This document shows, one piece after another, positions 39,356-48,692 of a DNA stretch of 64,000 bases. This DNA comes from Desmodus rotundus. Lineage: Eukaryota > Chordata > Mammalia > Chiroptera > Phyllostomidae. The stretch covers positions 14,917,680 to 14,981,679 of the forward strand of contig NC_071391.1 in NCBI RefSeq assembly GCF_022682495.2. Reading direction: 5' to 3'. Under the pieces are notes generated by a model. That model made no database searches. It had not been told where the DNA came from and was given only the letters and a program-made list of their open reading frames with translations. The first letter of the stretch is position 1, and each line of letters opens with the position of its first letter. The position numbers and the translations under genes are program-made.

Positions 39356-40105
39356 ACGGTGTCCCTTTTGGGGGGATCTAGCTAAGCTTGACCAGGTTCC
39401 AGGTTCCCTAGACAGCTGCCATCCCACCCCCTGTTCTGTTCTCCCGCAGCCCCGAGCAAGCGCACACAGGAACAGACACACGCGCAGCAGCCAGACTCCG
39501 TCCCAGCCGCAGAAAGCCCAGCAGTGAAGCTTCGGCCTGCGCGACCAGGCAAGGGCTGTGAGTCCATGACGTCTGCGGTCTGGATTTAGGGGCAGGATGG
39601 GGACACCCACGTGGTGAGTGTCCTTGTGATGGCCCAGAGACCCTGAGGGATGCTGCTCCCCACGGTACTAGCCAGCACCCCCCAACCCCCCGAGCACTCC
39701 TAAAGGAGCACTAGGGTGGGCTGAGGACTCTGGGAGGGTCTTTCAGCTCTGCGCGGTCCCACACAGATGAGAATTGGGAGGAGGGGGGCAGGACTACATT
39801 TCAAACATGAACTAATACTGGCTTTCCTTTTCCAATGCTTGCGGCATCTTGCTGACAGACTCTGCAAAGTAAACGCTCATTTCCTACTGATCCGGGTGTT
39901 TTGCTCTTTCCAGTCCACAAACCCCACAGTGCTGGGTTTACGGTGCTCAGTCAGCCCCTGGCTTGCTCCTGGATCAGCATCACTAAGCCTGAAACCTCCT
40001 CTAGAGACGCCTCCCCGGGCCGTTTCACAGCCACTCTCCAGGACCAACGGAGCTTCGCTGCTTGCCAAGGCCAGTCCTGTGTTTTGTCTCACCAGATTCC
40101 TACGA
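39356..40105. other. Unique non-coding sequence
   Basis: No repeat family, RNA gene or exon is recognised. GC-balanced. Confidence 0.4.
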
Positions 40106-40107
40106 GC

Positions 40108-40197
40108 CCCCTGCAAGGTGTCATTGCCCACCTTTGTCAGGTGAAGAGGCTGAGGCTCACAGAGGTTAAGTAACTTAGGGCACATACAAACTTCACA
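40108..40197 (-). mobile_element. MIR SINE, antisense core fragment
   Basis: TTGCCCACCTTTGTCAGGTGAAGAGGCTGAGGCTCACAGAGGTTAAGTAACTTAGGGCAC (40124-40183). Antisense MIR core; the preceding 'aggtgctattatt' part is missing. Confidence 0.85.
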
Positions 40198-40215
40198 AAG
40201 GAACAAATTGCGTTC

Positions 40216-40238
40216 CTAAGAAAAAGCTTTTTTCTTAG
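40216..40238. repeat. 23-base near-perfect palindrome
   Basis: Arms CTAAGAAAAA (40216-40225) and TTTTTCTTAG (40229-40238) are exact reverse complements around GCT; AAAAAGCTTTTT sits at the centre. Cruciform-capable and in AT-rich unique sequence. Confidence 0.85.
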
Positions 40239-40970
40239 CAAAAATAAATGCAAATAGAGAACTATATTCCTTCCAAAAGGCTTCAAATTGGACGATTTAA
40301 TCCTGCTGTTGGCTAAAGGTAGGAAGAGTCCTATGAGATTTGACATCGGTGGGTTGTTTAATCCCCTCCCCACCCCGGTCTGCCATTTAGTTCTGTTGGG
40401 AAGTGAGAGCCTCAGCTTCTCTGATGATCCCAGCTCCGTCTTGTGTAAACATTCATAAACTGTGAACAGAAGTCATTGATGAATTCACACGATGCTCTTC
40501 TCCCTGGATGAATGAAATCCGGAGACTGACATGGGGTGTTGCTGTAAGGTTGCGGCACAGGGAACATCGGCACAGGGAACATCGGCACATCTTTCTTCCT
40601 TTGCTGTTCTCATCCCTCTCCGGAGGCCACGTGTGGCTTTAATAGGAAGGGAGGTGGCGGCGGAGGGGAGCCCTCCACCAGGCATGGCTGCAGTACTCCT
40701 GTGGTTTGCTCCAAGTGCGTGCCCAGGTGCCCTGCACAGCCTTGCTGGCAGAAAGGCAACGGTAGCCAGCTGCACGGATTTCTCCTCTCCCTTGGCTCTC
40801 TCCTCCCCTTGGAGCGCTGGGCAGTGAGTTAGTGTAAAGTCAACTCAGACATGTGACCTCCTTCATCCCGGCCAGCTTCTCCAGGTACAAGAGAAAGAAA
40901 CCTACCAGCGAGGCGCCACCAGCTCTTGTAAAACACACTTGTTGGTAGGAAAGCCCTCCTCCAACCCACA
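40239..40970. other. Unique non-coding sequence
   Basis: No dispersed repeat is recognised. It includes the 15-base tandem repeat at 40553-40591. A minus-strand frame of 96 codons over 40485-40775 contains that repeat (two tandem ADVPC units in the translation) and is not a gene. Confidence 0.4.
40553..40591 (+). repeat. 15-base tandem repeat, about 2.5 copies
   Basis: The unit CGGCACAGGGAACAT occurs at 40553-40567 and 40568-40582, followed by a partial third copy CGGCACATC. Exact copies mean recent expansion. Confidence 0.93.
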
Positions 40971-40974
40971 CTTT

Positions 40975-41118
40975 CTAACCGAGCAGCCACTAGTCACACG
41001 TGGCTATTTAAATCAATAAACATGAAACGGAACTAAAACGGCAGCCCCTCCTTCACACTAGTCACACTTCAGTGTTCGGTGTGGCAAGCAGCTCTCACAC
41101 TGGACAGCGCACACACAG
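40975..41118. mobile_element. Palindrome-like dispersed repeat, probably an old DNA transposon
   Basis: GAGCAGCCACTAGTCACACGTGGCTATTTAAATC (40981-41014) and CACTAGTCACACTTCAGTGTTCGGTGTGGCAAGCAGCTCTCACACTGGACAGCGC (41055-41109). These match a common mammalian dispersed sequence ('agccactagccacatgtggctatttaaa ... ctagtggctaccatattggacagcgca'), which I take to be a non-autonomous DNA transposon. Family name and orientation not assigned. Confidence 0.55.
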
Positions 41119-41660
41119 AACACTGCGGTCCTCAGAGACAGTCCCACGGGACAGCGCTGTTACGGGAGCTGCTGAGGTCGCGCACGCGTGTGAACAGTCA
41201 CGGCTGTCTGGGGAGCAGGGGCCTGGGGTGCGGGCTGCCCCCTGGCTCCCGGCTCTCTGTGAGCATCTGCCTGCCAACTGGTCACAGAGCAGAAAAGGTA
41301 AGAAACGGCACACCCAGCCAGCTCCTGCTTACACACTCCGGCTTCTCAGCCTTTTCTTCATTGGCAAATGAGGATCGTTAAAGGTAACTGCCCAAGAGAG
41401 TAGGTGAAACGGACCCTGGCCGTGGCCAGGCTCCTAGCAGGTCCACAGTGTGACTGGCGGCCTTGTGCTGCAATCAGGGTCTTTAAGGCAGACACACAGC
41501 GGGGTAATGGCAAGGAAGGTGAGCCCAGGAGGCTTCAGAGAGCGCCTGAGAGTAGCCTCAGCAAAGGACGGGCAATGAGCGATCAGCTCAAAAGTGTTCC
41601 AAACTACGGGGAGGGCCGGTCAGCCTGATCCCCGGATTTTGTCCGGACAGAGGCTATACT
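41119..41660. other. Unique non-coding sequence, CpG-enriched at its start
   Basis: 41120-41215 carries several CpGs (GGTCGCGCACGCGTGTG near 41176). This is below island criteria by eye. No exon or promoter can be assigned. Confidence 0.4.
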
Positions 41661-41664
41661 CACA

Positions 41665-41842
41665 CCTTCCAATATCTAGTCAGTGTTTGCTCAGGGCCTG
41701 GCCAGGCAGCAAATATTTTATACCCTTTAACTCTCATTAGAGAGCAGGTTATTATTTCCACTTTACAGATGAGGAAACTGAGGCACAGGGAAGCTAAGAA
41801 AGGCAGGCAGCCTGGCTTCTACCCTTTAAGCCCCGCCTCCCT
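41665..41842 (-). mobile_element. MIR SINE, antisense
   Basis: GTGTTTGCTCAGGGCCTGGCCAGGCAGC, CTCTCATTAGAGAGCAGGTTATTATTTCCACTTTACAGATGAGGAAACTGAGGCACAGGGAAGC (41732-41795), GGCAGCCTGGCTTC. Good core, with the 'ttgcccaaggtcacacagc' part deleted. Confidence 0.92.
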
Positions 41843-42002
41843 CATCCTGCCTTCCTGTACTAAGAAGATGAGAATCGACCTCCCGCGGCCAGCAGCTGGC
41901 ACAGAGAACTGCCGCAGGAGCCTCACTGTGTGGGTTTTGCCAGCCTGCACCACCCATGTCTGTGGAAAGATCCAAACCGCAGGTAGAAAAGGGGCTAGAA
42001 TT

Positions 42003-42215
42003 CCAGGTTCTAGAGTCCAACAGGGTTGGCTGTGGACCCCAACTGTGTTCCTCACTAACTGTGCGAGAGCTAAATCTGTTTTCCCAGCCTCAGCTGCCTT
42101 ATGTGTAAAATGGGAATCCTGAAAGCAGATACATTATAGGGTTGATGTGAGAATTGAGTCAGTGCGGGCAATGTTAGCTTAACACACAGGAAGTGCTCAA
42201 AAATGGTTGCTTGCG
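42003..42215 (+). mobile_element. MIR SINE, full length
   Basis: CCAGGTTCTAGAGTCCAACAGGGTTGG, TCACTAACTGTGCGAGAGCTAAATCTGTTTTCCC (42052-42085), GCCTCAGCTGCCTTATGTGTAAAATGGGAATCC, TATAGGGTTGATGTGAGAATTGAGTCAGTGCGGGC and ACAGGAAGTGCTCAAAAATGG. Sense MIR facing the antisense MIR at 41665-41842. Confidence 0.92.
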
Positions 42216-42920
42216 TCATTTGTCAAGAGCTGAAATTTTTGCCCAATTGGTTTAGCTTTAGAATCCGTTCTATCTTTGTTGGACCCCCCTCCCCATCTTG
42301 TCTCTCCCTCACAAGCAGCAGATACACCTTCCTAAATAGGCCCTGCTCTGGCTAACAGTAAAACGGTTTGCATTCCTAGGATCTCCCCAAACAGCGATGG
42401 AGGGAAATGGGGCAAGGGTTAAAAATATAAATGCAGGTAACAGGCAAGTGACCACAGCCAGCCACGCCACTACACTGGATCCCTATGTAACCTTGACCCA
42501 CCAGGGGGCCAGGGAAGGAGGGCCCTAACCACTGTCCCCACGAGTAACAGATGACAAGCAACTGGCAGGAAGGGACTGAGGTTACCATCAACGTTCACCC
42601 AATGCCGAGGCTTGAAGCACAGAACCGCAGAGGCCCTGGCCCCGCCAGCGCCTCCCACTGCCCCAGCCCCTGAAGCTCACTAGCCCCTCCCCATGAGGAG
42701 GGCTCCGGTGAGCAGCCCCTGGAACAGAGAGGAGGCACCAGGCTACTCTGATAAATTTACCAGGGGGACCACAAGCAAATCCCATCCTCTGTCGCACTGT
42801 GAAGACCTGACGGTGGCACCCGTTCGTGCCCTCGTCTCACCTGATCAAAGCAGCTGACTGGACAGGGCCTCCCAGTGCTGCGCGCTTCGCAGACTCTACA
42901 GGCACAGTGCCCCAGGCGCC
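42216..42920. other. Unique non-coding sequence
   Basis: No repeat family is recognised. Frames overlap on both strands without domains. Confidence 0.4.
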
Positions 42921-42924
42921 CCAG

Positions 42925-43028
42925 GCGGCAGGCACCATTGCGAACACACCCTGCAGACGGGGAGCGTGAGGAGTGAAGTGGCTTGCCCAAGGTCACGCAA
43001 ATATTAAATAGCCAGTGTTCACAACCCT
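42925..43028 (-). mobile_element. MIR SINE, antisense fragment
   Basis: CAGGCACCATTGCGAACACACCCTGCAGACGGGGAGCGTGAGGAGTGAAGTGGCTTGCCCAAGGTCACGCAAATATTAAATAGCC (42929-43013). The 'gtgaagtggcttgcccaaggtcac' block is clear; the core has become GC-rich. Confidence 0.78.
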
Positions 43029-44025
43029 GTGCCACCAGTCCTCTGCCTGCCACCCCTGCCCTCTGACCTTGGCCATCCAAGTGCCGCAGCCACCCAGGCA
43101 CCCCTATTGAGCAGGCCGCGAGAGTCAGAGGCCCCTGGGGCAAGGGTGTGCTTTGCCAGGTCCAGTCAACACCCTGAGGCACACAGAGTGAACCGGGGGT
43201 GGGGGTGGGGGGGGGCCGGTGAGGGGGAACCTCCAGACAAAGCGAACACTATTAATGGTATCAACCACCTTGCCAAAGCCACAAATATTTTGTGGAAAAA
43301 CTCACAGTGAGCTGCAGTGGGGGCCAAAACGCAAATGAGGCATTCGAGGGGGAAAATTGGCTCCGGGAGCCGGTGGGGGGCGGGGTGCACATCCCACGAG
43401 GAGAATTTTGTGGGGGGTGGAGGGAAACAAAATCTCTATCTTCCTTCCCTTGTAACAACTGCAGGGCTACGGGGCTGGGGCTGGGAGCTCTGCAACTCTA
43501 CCCACGGCAGTAAAGCTCTACGAGCATTTGCTGGATGAATATGTATGTGAGGAGGAAATATTAAAGTAACGGATGTGGAAAAACCATAAAAAAGAAGCAG
43601 GAGGAGGATGAATGGAAAACCTACGATGGGCAAAGGCAGGCTCAGGCAGGGCACACGGGGCCTTTGGTATTTCTGGGTTTAGGTGGTGGGTACTCATGTG
43701 TGCTCAATGTATTGTTATGATTCATTCCCCACATTTATTTTATAAATATATTTTGCAATCATCCACATTTAACAGAAGAATTCACACATGAAATTTATCA
43801 AGCCCCTAGGAAACATCTGGATTTTAGCACTAGCCTTGCCCATATTAAGAATAATGCTTTGTCTCATTACCATGGTTAGGGATGATTAAACTCACCATAG
43901 ATATTTTTAATGATACCTTTTATTTATATAGCACTCCACATTTTTATAGCATTCACCACTCACGTTATTGGCTTTACACTTGGAAGTAAGGACGGCAGCT
44001 GTCCTGAGGCAGAAAACGCTAGAAA
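43029..44025. other. Unique sequence, G-rich then AT-rich
   Basis: 43194-43222 and 43362-43388 are G-rich with G-quadruplex potential. 43690-43990 is AT-rich and looks like undecayed unique DNA, a weak conserved-element candidate. No exon is supported. Confidence 0.4.
43194..43222 (+). repeat. G-rich tract with quadruplex potential
   Basis: Four closely spaced runs (GGGGGT, GGGGGT, a G9 run, then GG) on the + strand. Sequence alone suggests G-quadruplex capacity, not function. Confidence 0.75.
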
Positions 44026-44027
44026 CC

Positions 44028-44190
44028 AGACCTGCTGTTCATTCACAAGGCTGCCTCTTACCAGCTGTGAGACCCTGAACAAGCCACCGAGTTCCGGGAA
44101 GCCTCCGTTTCCCGACTGAGGAAATGGGAGCACGTCCTGGCGTTGTCTGTCTTGCCGGGAGGCTGTTCGTGAACCCTCCCTGATGGGTCA
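44028..44190 (+). mobile_element. MIR SINE
   Basis: CCTGCTGTTCATTCACAAGGCTGCCTCTTACCAGCTGTGAGACCCTGAACAAGCCACCGAGTTCCGG (44030-44096), CCTCCGTTTCCCGACTGAGGAAATGGGAGCACG. Sense MIR core, with several CpG gains compared with consensus. Confidence 0.88.
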
Positions 44191-44194
44191 CATC

Positions 44195-44400
44195 TTCATT
44201 AGGCAATCCCTGCGGGCCAGGCTCAGCCCTGGGTGGGCGCGGCAGCAGTGGTGGCTGCCTTTGCAGAGTCTGCTGTCCGGGGGGGACAGGGACAGAGCGA
44301 GGACAAAAAACGCCGTGAGAGCAGCTCATTACACCGTGTCAGACTTGAGAGGGGACGGCACAGGGTCCCCAGAGCGCTTACGGTGAGGGGCTCCACAGGT
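44195..44400 (-). mobile_element. L2 LINE 3' end, antisense
   Basis: CTTCATTAGGCAATCCCTGCGGGCCAGGCTCAGCCCTGGG (44194-44233), GGCTGCCTTTGCAGAGTCTGCTGTCCGGGGGGGACAGGGACAGAGCGAGGAC (44252-44303), GTGAGAGCAGCTCATTACACCGTGTC. Antisense L2 tail in order, GC-shifted. Confidence 0.75.
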
Positions 44401-44925
44401 CCGAGGGGCAGAGGCTGGGCAGTTAACGCCCGAACTGGTGCTCACAGTGTGTGGTCTTGCTGGAAAGGCCGTGGGTGGACGTGACTGTCGTAAAGACAAC
44501 AACAAAAAGCCTTTAGGGAAAGTGGGGGGAAAGTGGGGCCGTGAGCCAGAAACAGAAGCTGACATAGATGGGGCCGAGAGCCTGCCGCACACACCAGGAC
44601 AAACCCTGCCCTGTGCGGGTTGGTGCGGGTTGGTAATCAGTGCTGCTCTGAGCTCCAGCCTTCCCGCCACCTTCCCAGCCCCTCCCGACACCCAGAAGCT
44701 AAAAGGTGGACATCCAGCCCTGGAGGGGCACTGGGAGCCGGCAGCACTATGACCACTGTCCACTCCAGCTGGTCAGCGCCAGCACTGAGGCAAAGGATGG
44801 GGTTCTAAATTGTACCTCAATCCTTCTCCCTAAGCCAACAATGCAGGCTGGGCCCGGGCCCCTTCCCGCCCTGCAAAGCCCCCGGCCGGCTGTGCCTCTG
44901 GGATCCAAGGAAGTCTCCTGTGTGC
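44401..44925. other. Unique non-coding sequence with small tandem duplications
   Basis: A 10-base unit GTGCGGGTTG is repeated twice at 44613-44632, and GGAAAGTGGGG is repeated near 44516-44538. Part of this may be a continuation of the antisense L2. No gene is supported. Confidence 0.4.
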
Positions 44926-44929
44926 AGAC

Positions 44930-45218
44930 GCACGGAAGGGCAAGGTGAGATGGCTGAGTAACGGCCGGGAAAAGGGGTCTAGAGGGGCAGCCTGTGGGAA
45001 GGACACTTCAGGGGAAAGAGCTTCTCTCTGGGGACAGAGAGAAGGGGGCCACACACGCTGGCAGGCAGCGAGGTGATGGGCAGGGCTTTGAGGCCACGTG
45101 GAGCATGAAGGGATTTATCCTGTGAGTGCCGGGGGTTAATGGGGGCTGGCCGTGACCGGGCGGGGGGGGGGGTCCACAGAGACCACTCTGGCTGCCGTGG
45201 GCCCTCCTAGGACGGGGC
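44930..45218 (-). mobile_element. L2 LINE, antisense, ORF2 part
   Basis: AGGTGATGGGCAGGGCTTTGAGGCCACGTGGAGCATGAAGGGATTTATCCTGTGAGTGCCGG (45070-45131) and AGAGACCACTCTGGCTGCCGTGGGCC (45178-45203) match antisense L2 'ccagatcatgcagggccttgtaggccatggtaaggagtttggattttattctaagtgc' and 'gatcactctggctgctg'. The 5' side (44930-45060) is diverged. A G11 run lies at 45162-45172. Confidence 0.85.
45162..45172. repeat. G11 homopolymer
   Basis: Eleven G residues after GACCGGGC, inside the antisense L2. Length probably variable. Confidence 0.88.
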
Positions 45219-45271
45219 AAGTGCCCGGTGCCGGCAAGCCCCCAGAAACCGTTGTGGCGTAGTCTGCATAC

Positions 45272-46355
45272 ATGTGTTGTGACTTCCTTATTCCAATCTG
45301 CGGCTTCCGGTTCATTTTCTTAATAGTGTCTTTGAGGAGCAGAAGTTTTAAATTTTGATGAAGTCCAATTCATCACATTTTACTTTTATGGTTACTATTT
45401 TTAATGGTCTGTCTAAAAAACATCTTTGTCTACTACAGGGTTGTGAAGATATTCTCTTATGTTTTCTTCCAAAAATTAAAGAATCCTTTAACTCAATAGT
45501 AAAAGGACAGACAATCCAATTTTAAAGAATGGGCAAAAGACTTGAGAGGATATTTCACAAATGAAGATATTCAAGATGACAATAAGCCGATGAAAACATG
45601 CCCAACTTCACCAGCCACACAGGAAAGTGCGTACTAGAACTGCAATGAGCTCATGTGACACAGTGATAGAATTTGGAAGATTAAAAAGTCGACCATACCA
45701 AGTATCAACCAGGTTGTGGGAGAAGTGGAATTCTCATACACAGCTGGTGGAGGTGTGAAATGGTACAACCATCTTGGAAAACAGCCTGGCAGTTGCTTGT
45801 AAGTTAAACATACACCTAACCTGTGATGCACTCATTTTACTCCGAGGCATTTCCCCAGGAGAAAAGAAAGCGTGTGTCCCACACAGGCCTTGAACTCAAA
45901 TCTTCACAGCAGCTTGATTACATAGTAGCCCACGATTGGAAACAGCCACATGTCCATCAACGGGTGAATGGGTGGTCAAATTATTTTTATAAATATGTCG
46001 GAATACTATGTAGCAAAAAAAAAAAAAAAGTAATGAGCTACCCGTATAGGCAACAACATGGATGAATCTCAGAAACATTAAACTGAGTACGGGAAGCCAG
46101 ATACAAGAGTGTAACTGTAGGACTCCATTTGCAGGAAGTTCTAGAAGAGGCAAAGCTCCTGTACAGTGAGGGAAAGCAGATCCGAGGTTGCCCCTGGGGA
46201 GTGAAGGAGGACTGACTGGGAGGGGCACACGGGAACTTTCTGGGTGGATGGGAAAGCTGGGAGTGAGGACTACTCGGGTGCACACAGGTCAGAGTGTACA
46301 GAACACGGGAGTTATCTGTATGTAAACCATACCTCAGCATTTTAAAAGGCCCTAC
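45272..46355 (+). mobile_element. L1 LINE with inverted 5' segment (twin-priming structure)
   Basis: 45272-45472 is antisense L1 ORF2: TTAATAGTGTCTTTGAGGAGCAGAAG, TTTTGATGAAGTCCAATTC, TTCTCTTATGTTTTCTTCC. From about 45478 the element runs in sense: AAAGAATGGGCAAAAGACTTGAGAGG (45524-45549), AATAAGCCGATGAAAACATG, CATGTCCATCAACGGGTGAATGG, GGATGAATCTCAGAAACATTAAACTGAG, and a GTAAACCATACCTCAGCATTTTAAAA end. The two parts come from adjacent ORF2 regions with a few tens of bases missing at the junction. Confidence 0.93.
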
Positions 46356-46417
46356 AGTGCTATGTAGCAAGCACGCCCAGAGAAGTGGTAGACAGACAGG
46401 CTCAGGCACACTGCTGC

Positions 46418-46533
46418 CAGGTTCCATTCATTCATCATCCAGCAAAGATCTGTTGGCCCTACTGTGTGCTATTACAGCCTCTGGAGCAACAAATGCGGAT
46501 AAGATAGTGTCCCATCCATCAAGGAGCTAACAG

Positions 46534-46535
<2 letters not shown>
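46418..46535 (-). mobile_element. L2 LINE 3' end, antisense
   Basis: CATTCATTCATCATCCAGCAAAGATCTGTTGGCCCTACTGTGTGCTATTACAGCCTCTGGAGC (46426-46488) and GTGTCCCATCCATCAAGGAGCTAACAGTC match 'tcattcattcaacaaatatttattgagcgcctactgtgtgcca...ctggggat' and 'ccctgccctcatggagcttacagtc'. It ends where a GT microsatellite begins. Confidence 0.9.
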
Positions 46536-46569
<34 letters not shown>

Positions 46570-46622
46570 CAGAGAGAGGGAGAGAGAGAGAGAGAGAGAG
46601 GAGAGGGAGAGGGAAAGAGAGA
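46536..46622. repeat. Compound (GT)n-(GA)n microsatellite
   Basis: About sixteen GT units (46536-46568), then GACAGAGAGAGGG and an interrupted (GA)n/GGA tract to about 46622. The GT array begins exactly at the antisense L2 word 'cttacagtct', so it probably grew from L2 sequence. Confidence 0.95.
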
Positions 46623-47305
46623 GTCTTTAGAAGTTAGTCATTACATTTTCCGATGACCAATTAAAGAAAAAAAAAAACAGCACTCAGTCTTCTCTTAGTG
46701 CCCCAGGCTCTTGGCAGCCACACCTGGCTCTGCCTCAAGAAGCACCACCCCTCCCCTGGGGGAGGGGGACCAGGTGAGAAGTGGAAGGGCCACTGGGTGG
46801 AATCTGGCCACTGGGGCCCTCTGGCAGGGCCCAGCGCAGACGCCAGGGAGGTTTTCCAAGCCTTCAACAGGCTTCACTATCTCTACTCCACAGACGACAG
46901 GACTGGCCCGGTGCCCTCCAGCGCAGCCACTCGATAACTAAGCCACCAGTTTCTGGCTACTCCTCTTGCTCTTTGCAGAAACCTCTAGAGCATCATATTT
47001 CCTTAATGTGCATGATAAGCAAGTCCTTTCTCAATTGCTTTCTCTTAAAGGGACAGAAAAAAGGAAACCATGGTTGAAAAGTAGGTATTCCACAGACAGG
47101 TTCAAAGACCCACCAAGACTTAGAAACATGTTATTCACCAATGTCCCCACCTCTCATGACAGCCCCCGCCAGCTGGTGGGTTGTAGGCAGTTTATTTCCC
47201 CCCATCTTGCCTGTGCTTTAAGGAGGGTTTAGTTGATCGACAGAAGTGTCCAAGTTGGGGGTCATGGCTGCTTGTCCACAGGGCCCAGGGCTCTTCCTGG
47301 GAGAG
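46623..47305. other. Unique non-coding sequence
   Basis: An A11 run lies near 46667-46677. No repeat family or exon is recognised. Overlapping frames in all three + frames at 46698-47077 show composition-driven openness only. Confidence 0.4.
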
Positions 47306-47307
47306 AG

Positions 47308-47432
47308 GCACCAGAACCCCCATTTTACAGATGAGAAAACTGAGGCTCAGGGAAGGATATGACATGTCCAAGGCCACACAGCTAGCAAGTGGCAGAACTG
47401 GATTCCAGAGCTTCTGGTTCCAAAAATATATA
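47308..47432 (-). mobile_element. MIR SINE, antisense
   Basis: CCCCCATTTTACAGATGAGAAAACTGAGGCTCAGGGAAGG (47318-47357), CATGTCCAAGGCCACACAGCTAGCAAGTGGCAGAACTGGATTCCAGAGC (47362-47410). Very well preserved antisense core and head. Confidence 0.95.
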
Positions 47433-48635
47433 AGATCCAACGTCATTTTCTCCTTCACAAACCGCAAACCATGAAGAAAATGGGACGTAGGTGGACTGCA
47501 GCAAGAAGGTAAACCCCGTTAGGACGCAGGCCATGTTTTCCCTGGAGCCACTGCTATCAATGTGTGCTGGAATGAAGGAACGAGTGGACGAATGGAAGAG
47601 TGGGTGTATGACACAGGAGGCGTCAGGGAAGCGCACGGCCTCAGAGGGTATTTGCACTGGGTCCAGAATTACTCTCTGATTCAATCTTCTCTCTCCCCAG
47701 AACCCTTAATGGGCTCAGCCTCTGACAATCCAGAGTCCTGGGCTGAGAAACAAGCAAGATCATCCAAAGTCAGGCTGCAGCATGGGGGGGAGGGGAGAGG
47801 AGAAATGAGGAGGAGTAGGCATGACGCATGTCTGGAGTGGGGGAATCTGCATGGGGAAGGATGTGTGGGTTAAGTGGGAGCAGGGCTGAGTGTGCAGGAG
47901 TGTGAGTAGGTATGTGCAGGCATGTGCATAGGTGTGCATAGGAATGTGGGTATGGGCGTGTGCAAGGAGAGCATGAAGGCACGGTGTGCAACAAGTGCAT
48001 GTGTGTGTTAGGAAGAGTTGAAAGCAGTCTGTGTCCGAAAAGACCATGACGATCTGCTCCATCTGCTCGCAGGGTGACAAATGTCAGCCAAGGAAGGTTG
48101 CTCCTCTTGATCTGACCCAGCTGGTCTGACCCCCCCCCCCTTCCTTCCTGTGGCAAGTGAAGGAGGGGCCCTCACAGAGCCAAAAAGGGCCCAGTGCTTC
48201 TTATTAGCATCTGAGGGCAGCCAGGCCTGAGGAAGCTAGTTCTGAAATGTCTATTCTCTCCCTAGTTGCATTTCAAAACTCCAGAGGGTAAAGGGCTGGT
48301 CTCACTTCACATGACCTGTGGTAAACTAAGGACACAGCCAACAGGAAACCTGAGGCTGGGGAGGAGAAGGGAGGAGGCACACGCAAAAGGAAAGAGGGCA
48401 TGGTGGAAGCTTCTCCCCCTGAGAAGGGCCCAGTGGTCATCCGGGGGCAGGCCCCAGGACAGACCCCTCTGCCTGAAGCCCCTAAAGGCCCACAGTGGCC
48501 AGACCAGTTGCTCCCTTGGCATGGTAGGGCCTGGGACCTCAGACAGAGCAATGGGTTCCTCCAACAGAGCGGTGCTCTTCTTCATCCACACGTCCCTTCA
48601 GCGCGAGACCCGTGATAACAGATGTGGTTTGGTAT
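47433..48635. other. Unique non-coding sequence with GT-rich and C-run parts
   Basis: 47885-48010 is irregular GT-rich sequence. A C11 run lies at 48130-48140. No repeat family or exon is recognised. Long frames on both strands across 47760-48670 are overlapping and domain-free. Confidence 0.4.
47885..48010 (+). repeat. Degenerate GTGNAT/GTRTGN-rich tract
   Basis: Irregular repetition of words such as GTATGTGCAGGC, ATGTGCATAGGTGTGCATAGG and GGTATGGGCGTGTGC. The reverse strand gives His/Thr/Cys-rich false frames. Probably a decayed microsatellite. Confidence 0.7.
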
Positions 48636-48637
48636 CC

Positions 48638-48692
48638 CCAGTGCCTGAACCAGACCTTGGAATCCAGTAGGTGCTCAATAAATGCATAGTGC
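48638..48692 (+). mobile_element. L2 LINE 3' terminus
   Basis: TCCCCAGTGCCTGAACCAGACCTTGGAATCCAGTAGGTGCTCAATAAATGCATAG (48635-48689) is the last 50 or so bases of L2, sense strand. The upstream L2 body is not recognised. Confidence 0.85.

Noticed and set aside
1931..46622. CA, GT and GA arrays as CRISPR-like or other functional arrays
   Set aside because: They are plain mono-, di- and tetranucleotide microsatellites with no spacer structure.
47885..48010. His/Thr/Cys-rich peptide gene on the minus strand
   Set aside because: The amino acid pattern is a direct product of the degenerate GT-rich repeat.
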